This document shows positions 7,201 through 15,648 of a DNA stretch of 64,000 bases, in pieces (the first letter of the stretch is position 1; each line of letters starts with the position of its first letter). This DNA comes from Rufibacter sp. XAAS-G3-1 (lineage in GTDB: Bacteria > Bacteroidota > Bacteroidia > Cytophagales > Hymenobacteraceae). The notes under the pieces were generated by a model that saw only the letters and a list, made by a program, of their open reading frames with translations, ran no database searches and was not told where the DNA came from. The position numbers and the translations under genes are program-made. The DNA is taken from assembly GCF_013623775.1 (NCBI RefSeq), contig NZ_JABFAM010000009.1, forward strand, positions 186,001 through 250,000, in the 5' to 3' direction.

Positions 7201-8513
7201 TCCGGCTCCACGGTGCCCAGCACCTCCTCGTCCACCAAGCGTTGCTCCAGCAAGTACTGGTACAGGTTCTCGCGCTCGCCACCCATGTTCTCCCTCAGGA
7301 TGTAGGCTTTCTTCTCGTGAATCTGTTCGTGAACGGCGGCCCCCTCGCCTACCAGTTGGTGATACAGGGCATTGAAGGCTTCCGCGCCTGGTTTGTAGGT
7401 GAACAGGTTGTTCACGTAAGCCAGGAAATCATACCCGGTGTTCCCCTGAATGGGCCACTGCTTCGGCATGGGCTCGCCGGGCTCCAGAATTTTCTCCACG
7501 GCGATGTAGGTTTCTTCACCGGCTAGTTCGCGCAGTTGCTGTAAGTAGCCGGTGGGGTCATACAAGCCGTCTACGTGGTCAATGCGGAGGCCCTGGAACA
7601 CGCCTTCGTCCTGTAGTTGCTTGATGTACTGGTGATAGGTGGTGAACACCTCCGGATCCTGGATGTTGAGACAGATGAGCCCATTCACGGTAAAGAACCG
7701 GCGGAAGTTGATCTGGTAATCGGTTTCCTGCCAGTGGCACAGTTGGTACACTTGCTCCTGGGTGAGTTGCAGCAGGCGGTCTTTGTCCTTGTTGAACGCC
7801 TCCAAACTGGTCTCCACTGAGGCTTTCACTACGTCATTCTTCATCAACGCCGTCAGCTGCTGCCGGAATTCGTCCCACTTTAGTGAAAAGCCTTTCGGGT
7901 CTTCCTCATTGTGTGCTTCCTTCAACTTAGTCAGTAACTGCTCTAAGGCCTGGTTAGATGCTCCGGCACCTTTCAGCAAGGTTTCATACGACCGCAAGTT
8001 CAACGGATAAGCACTGTCATAGTACTTTAACACCAAACGCTGTTGCTCCTCGTCAAAAGCCACTTTCAGCTCGCCGTTTTGGATCACTTCTTCCAGTTTA
8101 GAGCCCAGAAACGGCACCATCACACGCCCGTTGTACAGAAAGCTAGTCCACCCGATGTCGAAGAACTTATAGTATTGGCTCAAGGGGCCTTTCTCCAGCA
8201 CATCCATGAGCCAGGGGTTGTTGGGATGGTAGGCCATGTGGTTGGGCACAATGTCCTGCAACCAGTTGATGCCGTTCTCCTTCAGGCTCCCGCTCAGGGT
8301 TTTCAGTTCTTCCTCGGTTCCGATTTCCGGATTGATGCGGTGCGGGTTCACCCCGTCATAGCCGTGCGTACTGCCGGGAGTAGCCTCAAAAATGGGCGAA
8401 GCGTAGATGGTACTTACCCCTAATTTCTGTAGATATGGAATAACACGCTCAAAGTCTGCGAAGGTAAACTCCTTGTGAAACTGCAAACGGTACGTCGCGA
8501 CAGGGTTATGCAT
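4281..8513 (-). CDS. treY-malQ: Malto-oligosyltrehalose synthase fused to 4-alpha-glucanotransferase
   Basis: The protein is 1410 residues, and two complete enzymes lie in one frame. Residues 1 to about 900 are TreY (GH13): ATYRLQFHKEFTF, QDIVPNHMAYHPNNPW, and GLRIDHVDGLYDPTGY with the catalytic Asp. It turns the reducing end of a maltodextrin into an alpha-1,1 linkage. From about residue 905 (MLKLQAQNERGAGILLHITS) to the end is MalQ (GH77): SLPSAFGIGDLGPEARKF, the LVRLDHFRAFADYW nucleophile block, FIAEDLGEI and YTGTHDNNTTLGW. It shuffles glucan chains and recovers short maltodextrins. Both halves have near-normal length for stand-alone enzymes, so a real fusion is likely, not a frame error. 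It is the last gene of the trehalose cluster, 242 bases after the DUF559 cassette. Confidence 0.95.
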   Translation of the reverse strand: MHNPVATYRLQFHKEFTFADFERVIPYLQKLGVSTIYASPIFEATPGSTHGYDGVNPHRINPEIGTEEELKTLSGSLKENGINWLQDIVPNHMAYHPNNPWLMDVLEKGPLSQYYKFFDIGWTSFLYNGRVMVPFLGSKLEEVIQNGELKVAFDEEQQRLVLKYYDSAYPLNLRSYETLLKGAGASNQALEQLLTKLKEAHNEEDPKGFSLKWDEFRQQLTALMKNDVVKASVETSLEAFNKDKDRLLQLTQEQVYQLCHWQETDYQINFRRFFTVNGLICLNIQDPEVFTTYHQYIKQLQDEGVFQGLRIDHVDGLYDPTGYLQQLRELAGEETYIAVEKILEPGEPMPKQWPIQGNTGYDFLAYVNNLFTYKPGAEAFNALYHQLVGEGAAVHEQIHEKKAYILRENMGGERENLYQYLLEQRLVDEEVLGTVEPETLKAAIGEFLIQCPVYRYYGNKMPLDGEEAEAVQLIFNQIRESKPETVGAVELLERAILGNAPEGEDDTYLERSQRFYQRLMQFSGPLMAKGVEDTIMYTYNRFIGHNEVGDAPEAFGVSPEEFHQIMLDRQANWPLSLNGTSTHDTKRGEDVRARLNVLTELAEDWTAAVQEWRELNADLKQNNAPDVNDEYLIYQTLLGAYPMPGQDEDDFENRIQEYLQKALREAKVNSNWTTPNEEYEAATKAFAVKLLDRSRPFWASFEKFRAKTTDFGIVNSLSQVLLKFTAPGIPDVYQGTELWDFSLVDPDNRRPVDYEKRQAWLEELNDYDLNKQEALWENLWENRPDARIKLWLTRTLFTERKNNADLFAKGEYLPLTVEGEHKDHVLAFVRKHLRTWYVVAVPLHLAALAKEQGVETIQDIDWKDTKVIIPEDAPKDWQDTFLRSTGNYAHELSVADLFGIFPLAMLKLQAQNERGAGILLHITSLPSAFGIGDLGPEARKFADFLQASQQKYWQLLPLNPVEAGQGYSPYSSISSRAGNPLLISPVLLAKEGLLPEEELPQYHLPQTGNVDYVQAQRVKDELLERAWQTFQSGDFPTLQQQYVDYCGSEASWLHDFAMYVLLKEQHDGSAWFQWPDEFKQRHPEGLERLVRENAEALEKIKWVQFIFHKQWKRLRTYCNNRGIQMFGDMPFYISYDSVDVWSNRDIFAVDLLGNMTGVAGVPPDDFSEDGQLWGMPVFKWDVLKEQDYSWWIGRLRKNMELYDLVRLDHFRAFADYWEVPAGETTAKKGEWKLGPGADFFTFVEKELGSLPFIAEDLGEINDLVLKLRDDFNLPGMKILQFAWGDEMPQNAYMPHNYARNFIAYTGTHDNNTTLGWYRNEGKEFHQQIEHYLGRELGEHDIWWVMARLAYASVAKTAILPMQDVLGIDEQGRMNTPGKGEGNWGWRLVPGQVSKQTEEQLKDWTRMYNRD

Positions 8514-8711
8514 ATTTTTTTATGATTTGAAGATGTGGAAATGGGGAGATGTGCAGATGAATTTCCCCCTGGTACCTCTCACGTAAAGAAGGTTTTGTGA
8601 GTTGCTGTTTTTGGCACGTTTTACGGGAAACAGGCTTGAAACAGTTTTATATTTTTCTATTCTCTAAGGAGCATTTGCTTTCTTTAGTAAACTTCTGCTA
8701 CTCCAGTAGGT

Positions 8712-8754
8712 ACTCCCCCTTTGAAGGGGGCAAGGGGGATGTTTACACCAGCAG
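8712..8754. repeat. Left 43-bp inverted repeat bounding the DUF559 gene
   Basis: It contains ACTCCCCCTTTGAAGGGGG, AAGGGGGATG and TTTACACCAGCAG. The reverse complement recurs at 9146-9188 with only a couple of mismatches. Both repeats point outward from the DUF559 coding sequence and carry an internal CCCCCTTTGAAGGGGG palindrome. This marks the unit as a mobile or recombining cassette. Confidence 0.85.
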
Positions 8755-8755
8755 G

Positions 8756-9124
8756 TTACGTTTGCTGATGCTCTTCAATCCAATGGTAAATCTCACCTAC
8801 CACATATGGCATTTGCTGCTTCACTTCTTTATCTGAAAACCTCAGGAACTTTACTCCATACGCCTCCAATGCTTTCTGCCGATGTGCATCATATTCCACT
8901 TTGTGGTCATGACTGTCACCGTCTACTTCAATGGCAAGCAACATTTCATGGCAGAAGAAGTCAACGATGTAGTCCAGAAGCGGTACCTGCCGGTGAAATT
9001 CTACGCCGAGGCTTTTGCCTTTGAGTTCATTCCAGAGGAGAATCTCGGCTAGGGTGCAGTTGTTCCGAAGGTCTTTCGCCCTTTGTTTTAAGTCTTGCCG
9101 ATATGGGATGAGGCGGTTGGGCAT
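8756..9124 (-). CDS. DUF559 (Vsr-like) endonuclease-domain protein
   Basis: The 122-residue protein has the DUF559 layout, related to very-short-patch-repair endonucleases: RAKDLRNNCTLAEILLWNELKGKSLG at residues about 14-39, FHRQVPLLDYIVDFFCHEMLLAIEVDGDSHD at 43-74 with acidic residues D52, D56 and E66 in the restriction-endonuclease core, and GVKFLRFSDKEV at about 91. It is a small predicted nuclease of unknown target. It lies between treZ and treY-malQ, which are otherwise co-directional, and is enclosed by 43-bp inverted repeats, so it probably inserted into the trehalose cluster. The start ATG at 9122-9124 gives the typical family length. Confidence 0.9.
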   Translation of the reverse strand: MPNRLIPYRQDLKQRAKDLRNNCTLAEILLWNELKGKSLGVEFHRQVPLLDYIVDFFCHEMLLAIEVDGDSHDHKVEYDAHRQKALEAYGVKFLRFSDKEVKQQMPYVVGEIYHWIEEHQQT

Positions 9125-9145
9125 CTTTGTCAGGAATGCGTGTAT

Positions 9146-9188
9146 CTGGTGGTGTAAACATCCCCCTTACCCCCTTCAAAGGGGGAGT
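9146..9188. repeat. Right 43-bp inverted repeat bounding the DUF559 gene
   Basis: It is the inverted partner of 8712-8754: CTGGTGGTGTAAACATCCCC, CTTACCCC and CTTCAAAGGGGGAGT. It lies 22 bases upstream of the DUF559 start codon. The 477-bp span from 8712 to 9188 looks like one unit. Confidence 0.85.
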
Positions 9189-9216
9189 TTCGGTAATGTA
9201 TGGGGAAGATTTAATT

Positions 9217-9262
9217 TGGATGTTTCTGGCCTGTTTACAAGAAAACAGGCCAGAAACATCCA
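9217..9262 (-). terminator. 20-bp-arm hairpin after treZ (GGCCTGTTTT palindrome family)
   Basis: The arms TGGATGTTTCTGGCCTGTTT and its exact complement flank a 6-base loop. It lies 37 bases beyond the treZ stop and belongs to the intergenic palindrome family of this genome. It may end or attenuate transcription before the DUF559 cassette and treY-malQ. Confidence 0.65.
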
Positions 9263-9298
9263 CCATTCTATATTTATAAACAAGTAGTCATTCACAAA

Positions 9299-11137
9299 CT
9301 ACGCCTGGAACACCAATACACTCTCCGGCTGCACGGTCACTTCTGAACCACCAGTAGCGATGCTTTCCGCAGCTTGGGGGCCGTTCCATTCTGGGGCAGC
9401 GGAGTCTAGCACTACGTTCCAGGTCTTGCTGCCGATGGGCAGGGACATGGTTTGCGGAGAGGCGTTGAAGTTCATGAGGCAAACTGCTTGCTGGTTTCCG
9501 TGCCAGCGGCGCAGCGTCAAGGTTTTCTTGGCTTCGTCGCAGGAGACTTCCAGGGTTTTGCGATCCAGATGCTTTAAAGCAGATAACTCACGGCGTAGGC
9601 GCAGGAGGGTCTGGTAGTAGCGGAACATGGCTTGGTGTTGGCCTTGGGCCACCAAGTCCCATTGCAGTTTAGAGTTGTTGAAGGTTTCCTCCGCCATAGG
9701 GTCTGGGGCTTCGCCTTGGGCGTGGAACGCGGCAAACTCTTCTTTACGGCCTTTGCGCACGGCCTCGGCCAGGTCTGGGTCGGTGTGGCTCACGAAGTAC
9801 TGGAAGCGGTTGGGCTCTGCGTACTCCTCGCCCATCCAGAGCATGGGCAGGAACGGACTGAAGATGACGGCGGCGGCGGCCAGTTTCTGCATCTCAAAGC
9901 TCACCAGTTCGCCCAGGCGCTCGCCCAGCATGCGGTTGCCTACCTGGTCGTGGTTCTGGGTGAAGACAATGAACTGCTGGCCGGGGTTGTTCTCGGCTTT
10001 AATGCCGAAGGTTTTGTTCCGGTGCGGCGAGAATTGCCCGTCATAGACATAAGCGTCTTCGTAGGCTTTGGCCAGGTGCGCGATGCCGCTGAAATCTGAG
10101 TAATAGCCGGTATTCTCGCCGGTTATGGTCACGCGCAGGGCGTGGTGAAACTCGTCCACCCACTGGGCATCCATCCCGAACCCTTGCTCTTCCAGCGGAT
10201 TGATGAAGCGGGTGTCGTTGAGATCAAGTTCCACAATCATGTAGTGTTTGCGGCCGGTGGCTTCCATCAACTCGTTCACGTGCTGCTTCATTTCACGCAG
10301 AATGTGATTGGGGCTGAAGTCTTTGATGGCATGCACGGCATCCATGCGCACGGCGTCAATGTGGAAGTCGCGGAACCACATCAAGAGGTTCTCGGTGAAG
10401 TAGCGGCGTACGCCATCGCACCAGGCATCATCAAAATTGAGGGCCGGGCCCCAGGGGGTGTTGTATTTGTCGGTGAAATAATGGCCGTAGACACCCAGGT
10501 AATTTCCCTCGGGGCCCAAGTGGTTGTACACTACGTCCAGCACCACGGCTAAGCCTTTCCGGTGGCAGGTGTTTACCAGGTGTTGCAAGGCTTTCGGCCC
10601 GCCGTAAGAATCCTGTACCGCATAAGGGAACACGCCGTCATAGCCCCAGTTGCGGTTTCCGGGGAACTGCGCCACAGGCATGATCTCAATGGCGTTTACG
10701 CCCAGTTCTTTCAGGTAGTCCAGCTTTTCTTCCAGTCCGGCAAAGGTGCCGTCTTGGGAGAAGGTGCCGGTGTGCAGTTCATAGAGCACGTAGTCTTCCA
10801 GGGGCACGTTCTGCCAGGCATCATCTGTCCAGTTGAACTTCTGTAAATCCAGGGCCTGTGATGGGCCGTGCACGCTCTGGGGTTGGGAGATGGAAGCTGG
10901 GTCTGGGTATTCCTGGTCTTCGTCTAGGCGGTATTTGTAGGTATCGCCGGGCGCGAGCTGGTCGGTGGTTTCGTGCCAGTAGCCGAACTCGCCTTTGCGT
11001 AAGGGAATGATGGTGTTGCCCTCGTTAAGGGTAATTTCCACCCGCTCTGCCTTGGGCGCCCACACCAGCACTTCGGCAAGGCCGTTGCTGGTGAAGGAGA
11101 CGCCCAGGGTTCTTTTAGTGACGTCTATTTTATTCAT
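9299..11137 (-). CDS. treZ: Malto-oligosyltrehalose trehalohydrolase
   Basis: This 612-residue GH13 enzyme cleaves trehalose from the maltooligosyl-trehalose made by TreY. An N-terminal carbohydrate-binding-like domain (residues about 8-95, VLVWAPKAERVEITL) is followed by the catalytic barrel: DVVYNHLGPEGNYLG, IDAVRMDAVHAIKDFS with the nucleophile Asp, IVELDLND with the general-acid Glu, and FTQNHDQVGNRMLGER. The C-terminal beta domain includes LRRWHGNQQAVCLMNFNAS. Length fits the family. Its first codons overlap the end of glgX by 8 bases, so the two are co-transcribed. The product is cytosolic. Confidence 0.95.
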   Translation of the reverse strand: MNKIDVTKRTLGVSFTSNGLAEVLVWAPKAERVEITLNEGNTIIPLRKGEFGYWHETTDQLAPGDTYKYRLDEDQEYPDPASISQPQSVHGPSQALDLQKFNWTDDAWQNVPLEDYVLYELHTGTFSQDGTFAGLEEKLDYLKELGVNAIEIMPVAQFPGNRNWGYDGVFPYAVQDSYGGPKALQHLVNTCHRKGLAVVLDVVYNHLGPEGNYLGVYGHYFTDKYNTPWGPALNFDDAWCDGVRRYFTENLLMWFRDFHIDAVRMDAVHAIKDFSPNHILREMKQHVNELMEATGRKHYMIVELDLNDTRFINPLEEQGFGMDAQWVDEFHHALRVTITGENTGYYSDFSGIAHLAKAYEDAYVYDGQFSPHRNKTFGIKAENNPGQQFIVFTQNHDQVGNRMLGERLGELVSFEMQKLAAAAVIFSPFLPMLWMGEEYAEPNRFQYFVSHTDPDLAEAVRKGRKEEFAAFHAQGEAPDPMAEETFNNSKLQWDLVAQGQHQAMFRYYQTLLRLRRELSALKHLDRKTLEVSCDEAKKTLTLRRWHGNQQAVCLMNFNASPQTMSLPIGSKTWNVVLDSAAPEWNGPQAAESIATGGSEVTVQPESVLVFQA

Positions 11138-13277
11138 TAGGAGTATGAAAGATAGGGTGCTTCAACACTAATACTGATCGGCCTTCCACCAGGAATGACT
11201 CGCCTGCTTTGTATTTGGTAGGCTCCTGGGGTTCCACCAGGTTGCGGAAGGTGTCCAGCGCCACAGTCCATTCTTTGCCGTATTTCTCACTTGGCGCATG
11301 AAACACCAGAGAGTCATGGTAGGCATTGAAGATCACGTAGAAAGAATCATCTAACACCACCTCGCCTTTAGGGCCGCGGGAATGCACGCCGCGCCCGTTC
11401 AGGTAGATGGCCAGAGATTTGGCATGGTCTTGTTCCCAATGTTCATAGGACATTTCTTCCCCGTTGGGTAGGAACCACGCAATGTCTTCCACCCCTTGTC
11501 CTTTGATGGATCTTCCCTGGAACCAGCGGCGGCGGCGGAATACCGGGTGGCTTTTACGGAAATGGATGAGTTTTTTGGTAAACTCCAACAAACCAGTATC
11601 TGCCGCTTCCCAGTTCAACCAGGAAATCTCGTTATCTTGGCAGTAGGCGTTGTTGTTCCCGTTTTGGGTGCGGCTTAATTCATCGCCGGCCACCAGCATG
11701 GGCACTCCCTGGGACAGGAACATGGTGGTGAGGAAGTTGCGCTTCTGGCGGTTCCGGAGGTCGTTCACCCATTGGTCATCGGTGGGGCCTTCTACCCCGC
11801 AGTTCCAGGAACGGTTGTGGTCATCGCCGTCTTTGCTGTCTTCGCCATTGGCCTCGTTGTGCTTCTCGTTGTAAGAAACCAAGTCATTCAAAGTGAAACC
11901 GTCATGGGCGGTAATGAAGTTGATGCTGGCCGTAGGCCTACGGTAATCATCATAATACAGGTCTGAGGAACCGGTGAAGCGGTTGGCGAACTCCGCCAGC
12001 ATACTTTCCTCGCCGCGCCAGAAGTCACGCATACAGTCGCGATACATGCCGTTCCACTCCGTCCAGCCCGGCGGGAAGTTCCCCACCTGGTAACCGCCCT
12101 CGCCTACATCCCAAGGCTCGGCAATCAATTTCGCCTGGGAGATGATAGGATCTTGGTGGATGATGTCAAAGAAGGAACTCAGTTTGTCAACGCCGTGCAG
12201 TTCCCGCGCCAGCGCTGAGGCCAAATCAAAGCGGAAACCGTCTACGTGCATCTCCGTGATCCAGTAGCGCAAGCTGTCCATGATGAGGCGGAGCACGCTG
12301 GGTAGGTTGGCGTTGAGCGTGTTGCCCGTGCCGGTGTAGTCCATGTAGTAGCGCTTGTCTTCTTCCACCAGGCGGTAGTACGAAGCATTGTCAATTCCCT
12401 TGAACGACAAGGTGGGGCCTTTCTCGTTCCCCTCGCCGGTATGGTTGTACACCACGTCTAGAATGACTTCAATGCCCGCTTTGTGCAGGGCCTTGACCAT
12501 GTCCTTAAACTCAGTCACCTGCTGGCCCAGCACGCCGCTGCTGGAATACCGCACGTCTGGCGCGAAGAACCCGATGGAGTTGTAGCCCCAGTAATTGGTG
12601 AGGCCTTTTTCCTGCAAGTGCCAGTCTGTAATGAAATGGTGCACCGGCAGTAATTCAATGGCGGTAATACCCAAGTCCAACAGGTACTGGATGGTGGCGG
12701 GGTGCCCGATGCCCGCGTAGGTGCCCCTTATCTCTTCCGGAATGTCTGGGTGCAGTTTGGTGAAGCCTTTGATGTGCGCCTCATAGATGATGGATTTATG
12801 GTAAGGCAACTTGGGCGACTGATCATCTTCCCAGTCAAAGCTGGGGTCTATCACCACCGACTTCGGGAGGTAGGGCGCACTGTCCAGATCACTGTAACTC
12901 AGGTCTTCGTCTTCATGCCCAAACTTATACCCGAACAGCGATTCATGCCAGTTAATGGTGCCGGCAATGGCTTTGGCGTAGGGGTCAATCAAGAGTTTAT
13001 TGGGGTTGAACCGGTGGCCTTCCTCCGGTTCATATTCGCCGTACACGCGGTAGCCGTAAAGCTGGCCGGGTTTCAGGTCTGGTACATAGGTATGCCACAC
13101 CTCATAGGTGCGTTCCTCCATTTTAAACCGGGCGGCTTCTTTCTCAGACTCCGGGGAGTCAAACAGACAGAGTTCTACGTGAGAGGCATTGTGGGCATAC
13201 AGGGCGAAGTTCACACCTTCTCCATCCCAGGTGGCTCCCAAAGGGAAGGGCTTCCCTGGATAGGTAATTATGTTCAT
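11130..13277 (-). CDS. glgX: Glycogen/maltodextrin debranching enzyme (GlgX/TreX type)
   Basis: The start chosen is the ATG at 13275-13277 (MNIITYPGKPFPLGATWDGE, 715 aa), where homology to GlgX/TreX begins. An upstream ATG at 13310 would add 11 Cys/Thr-rich residues unlike the family. Residues about 8-100 are the N-terminal CBM48, then the GH13 barrel: DVVYNHTGEGNEKGPTLSF, VDGFRFDLASALAREL with the nucleophile, LIAEPWDVG with the acid/base Glu, and ITAHDGFTLNDLVSYN. It hydrolyses alpha-1,6 branches of glycogen and supplies linear chains to TreY/TreZ. It is the promoter-proximal gene of the trehalose cluster. Confidence 0.93.
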   Translation of the reverse strand: MNIITYPGKPFPLGATWDGEGVNFALYAHNASHVELCLFDSPESEKEAARFKMEERTYEVWHTYVPDLKPGQLYGYRVYGEYEPEEGHRFNPNKLLIDPYAKAIAGTINWHESLFGYKFGHEDEDLSYSDLDSAPYLPKSVVIDPSFDWEDDQSPKLPYHKSIIYEAHIKGFTKLHPDIPEEIRGTYAGIGHPATIQYLLDLGITAIELLPVHHFITDWHLQEKGLTNYWGYNSIGFFAPDVRYSSSGVLGQQVTEFKDMVKALHKAGIEVILDVVYNHTGEGNEKGPTLSFKGIDNASYYRLVEEDKRYYMDYTGTGNTLNANLPSVLRLIMDSLRYWITEMHVDGFRFDLASALARELHGVDKLSSFFDIIHQDPIISQAKLIAEPWDVGEGGYQVGNFPPGWTEWNGMYRDCMRDFWRGEESMLAEFANRFTGSSDLYYDDYRRPTASINFITAHDGFTLNDLVSYNEKHNEANGEDSKDGDDHNRSWNCGVEGPTDDQWVNDLRNRQKRNFLTTMFLSQGVPMLVAGDELSRTQNGNNNAYCQDNEISWLNWEAADTGLLEFTKKLIHFRKSHPVFRRRRWFQGRSIKGQGVEDIAWFLPNGEEMSYEHWEQDHAKSLAIYLNGRGVHSRGPKGEVVLDDSFYVIFNAYHDSLVFHAPSEKYGKEWTVALDTFRNLVEPQEPTKYKAGESFLVEGRSVLVLKHPIFHTPNE

Positions 13278-13937
13278 AGTTGTTTTGTATCTGGTACAGT
13301 TGCAGGACAAGCAGTAGGATTAAATTTTTGCTCGCGTACCGTCTACGCAATTCTGGCATTTGGGTATATGCCTGGAAGAGAAGAATATTCAAAAATGGAT
13401 AAGTTCAGATATAAGTACGCTCCCCGTTCTCCCTTTTCGGCTTTTAAAACCGGTATAAACTGCGCCGCGGTTTTGGTTTGCCCCGGCCAAAAGGTCAACG
13501 TGCCCCCTCGTTTTAGGGCTACTTTCACGAAAACAGGCTGAAAACAGTAAGCTGAAACCTTGGTAAGCTGTCTGAGAAAGAGGAACCTAACCTACCCTTA
13601 CCCCTCCAAGGCTAATCTTGTAGGGAAAAACAAGAAGTGCCAGTAGGTGAAATGGATCGGGTTTTAGCCGACAACTCCAGAATCAAAAGGAGCCTCCGCT
13701 TCCCGGCGGAGTGGAACTCCGCAGCAGACAAGTTCGGGAGTAGAACTCCCAAACAGCAAGGTATTCTTGTAGGGGAAACAGATATTTGTTAGACATCTAT
13801 TTAAACATGAAATCAGGCTAAAGTAAATACGCACCATAGTTATGAGGGAGGACAACCTGAACCATGTGTTTAGAAATTGCATGGAGTTGCCGGAATCACA
13901 AGTTTCCTTTATGAAACCCCGACTACCCGTAGACGTA
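13278..13937. other. Intergenic region between glgX and gapN with dispersed repeats
   Basis: No convincing gene is seen. At about 13503-13550 a GTTTTAGGGCTACTTTCACG / AAAACAGGCTGAAAAC palindrome-like element occurs. At about 13680-13770 there is a repeat with nested hairpins around GGCGGAGTGGAACTCCGC and GGGAGTAGAACTCCC; related copies are at about 22570-22680 and, degenerate, at 53510-53550. The glgX promoter should be in the first 150 bases, but I cannot pick a clear box. Confidence 0.6.
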
Positions 13938-13972
13938 AAAATCCGCCGCAGAACTTACCTGCGGCGGATTTT
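13938..13972 (-). terminator. Terminator after the gapN-like gene
   Basis: The 13-bp arms AAATCCGCCGCA/TGCGGCGGATTT (plus one A-T pair) flank the loop GAACTTACC. Read on the minus strand the stem ends in a short T-run. It is 24 bases beyond the minus-strand stop at 13996. Confidence 0.75.
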
Positions 13973-13995
13973 GGGCTATTTTCAGAAAAACAGGC

Positions 13996-15648
13996 CTAAA
14001 AGATAAACTTGGTGCTGAGGAAGTTGGACTGCCCTTCACTCACGATCTGGTTCAGCAACTGCTTGTTGTTCTCGTTGAACTTGGTGGCTACCAAAGACCG
14101 GATGGAGAACGAACGGAGGGCGTCTACCACGGAGAGCGTGCCCTCGGCGCTGTCTTTGCGGCCGGTGAAAGGGAAAGCGTCCGGACCGCGCTGGCACTGG
14201 CAGTTGATGTTCACGCGGCTTACCTGGTTCACGAGGGGGTCAATGAGGGAAGCGACCTCCGCGGCGTCTTGGCTGAAGACGCTTACCTGCTGGCCGTGGG
14301 TGGACTCAATGATGTACTGAACCGGCTCCTCCAGGTCATCGTAGGCTACCACCGGAATGATGGGCCCGAACTGCTCCTCGCGGTACAGCTTCATCTTCTC
14401 GTTCACTGGGTACAGAATAGCCGGGTACACAAAAGACTCAAAGGCCGTGCCACCCCCCGGATTCACCACACTGGCTCCATGGGCCAGGGCATCATCAATG
14501 CAGTCCTTCAGATAAGCAGGCTTGTGCGGCTCTGGAAGCGGGGTCAACGCCACGCCTTTCTCCCACGGCATACCGTACTTGAGTTTGCCAACGGCTTCGG
14601 TGAGGCGCTCCAGGAACTCATCTACCTTGCTGCGGTGCACGAAGATGATCTTGAGGGCGGTACAACGCTGCCCATTGAAAGACAAAGCGCCCAACACCGT
14701 CTCGTCCACTGACAATTTGATGTCGGCGTTTTGGGTCACGATGGCGGCGTTTTTGGCGTCTAATCCTAAAATAGCCCGTAAACGGTTCACCTTGGGGTGC
14801 AGCTTTTTCAGCTCGTCGGCCACTTTGCTGGAACCAATGAGCGTGAGCACGTTCACCTGGCCACTCTGCATGAGCGCGGGCACAATGGCGTGGCCCCGGC
14901 CGTAAATGGTGTTCACCACACCTTCGGGGAAACTGTCCCGGAACGCTTCCAATAATGGGTAAAACAATAACGTTCCGTGCTTGGGTGGTTTGAAGAGGAT
15001 GGTGTTGCCCATGATGAGCGCCGGGATGAGCGTGGTGAAGGTTTCGTTGAGCGGGTAGTTGAAGGGGCCCATGCACAGCACCACGCCCAACGGCGAACGG
15101 CGCACCTGCGCAATGATGCCCTGCTCTATCTCAAAGCGGGAAGACTGACGGTCTAGGTTCTTTAAAGCGTCAATAGTGGCGTAAATGTACTCCACGGTGC
15201 GGTCAAACTCCTTCACCGAGTCAGCGAAGGACTTGCCTATCTCCCACATGATGAGTTTCACCACGGTGTCTTTCTGGGCAATCATGCGCTGGGTGAAATG
15301 CTCCACGCACTTGATGCGCCCGTCCACGCCCATGGTGGGCCAGGCACCGCGGCCGTTGTCGTAGGCGTTTACCGCGGCGTCCAACGCTTCCAACGCTTCT
15401 TTCTCAGTACACACCGGATAGGTGCCAATGAGTTTGCGGGCGTACGTACCATCGGCCGCCTGGAGGGCCACCGGCGAGTACACCTGGTGGGAGGCTCCCG
15501 CCCACTCCTTCATGAATCCGTTTGACAAGTACTCCTTCTGGTGGAGTTCGCCGGGCAGCGAGTATTCCGCCGGAACTTCTCCTTCAGAGACGAAGATCGC
15601 TTTCAAAGCTTCCACAGTCACCTGGGCTACATTCTCTTTTACTTCCAT
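13996..15648 (-). CDS. gapN: NADP-dependent glyceraldehyde-3-phosphate dehydrogenase-like aldehyde dehydrogenase
   Basis: The 550-residue cytosolic protein belongs to the aldehyde dehydrogenase superfamily. The catalytic Cys lies in SFNGQRCTALK (about residue 330) and the general-base Glu region is replaced by the GapN-like LIGSSKVADEL / AILGLDAKNAAIV pattern. MGPFNYPLNETFTTLIPAL and the NGQRCTA block are close to non-phosphorylating GAPDH (GapN), which oxidises glyceraldehyde 3-phosphate directly to 3-phosphoglycerate and makes NADPH. At 550 aa it is somewhat longer than the usual 475-500, with an N-terminal extension of about 40 residues and a C-terminal tail. Assignment to the superfamily is certain; substrate is probable, not proven. 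Confidence 0.8.
   Translation of the reverse strand: MEVKENVAQVTVEALKAIFVSEGEVPAEYSLPGELHQKEYLSNGFMKEWAGASHQVYSPVALQAADGTYARKLIGTYPVCTEKEALEALDAAVNAYDNGRGAWPTMGVDGRIKCVEHFTQRMIAQKDTVVKLIMWEIGKSFADSVKEFDRTVEYIYATIDALKNLDRQSSRFEIEQGIIAQVRRSPLGVVLCMGPFNYPLNETFTTLIPALIMGNTILFKPPKHGTLLFYPLLEAFRDSFPEGVVNTIYGRGHAIVPALMQSGQVNVLTLIGSSKVADELKKLHPKVNRLRAILGLDAKNAAIVTQNADIKLSVDETVLGALSFNGQRCTALKIIFVHRSKVDEFLERLTEAVGKLKYGMPWEKGVALTPLPEPHKPAYLKDCIDDALAHGASVVNPGGGTAFESFVYPAILYPVNEKMKLYREEQFGPIIPVVAYDDLEEPVQYIIESTHGQQVSVFSQDAAEVASLIDPLVNQVSRVNINCQCQRGPDAFPFTGRKDSAEGTLSVVDALRSFSIRSLVATKFNENNKQLLNQIVSEGQSNFLSTKFIF

Noticed and set aside
5184-7526. Several long plus-strand frames opposite treY-malQ
   Set aside because: They are antisense shadows of a well-conserved coding sequence with high GC at third positions.
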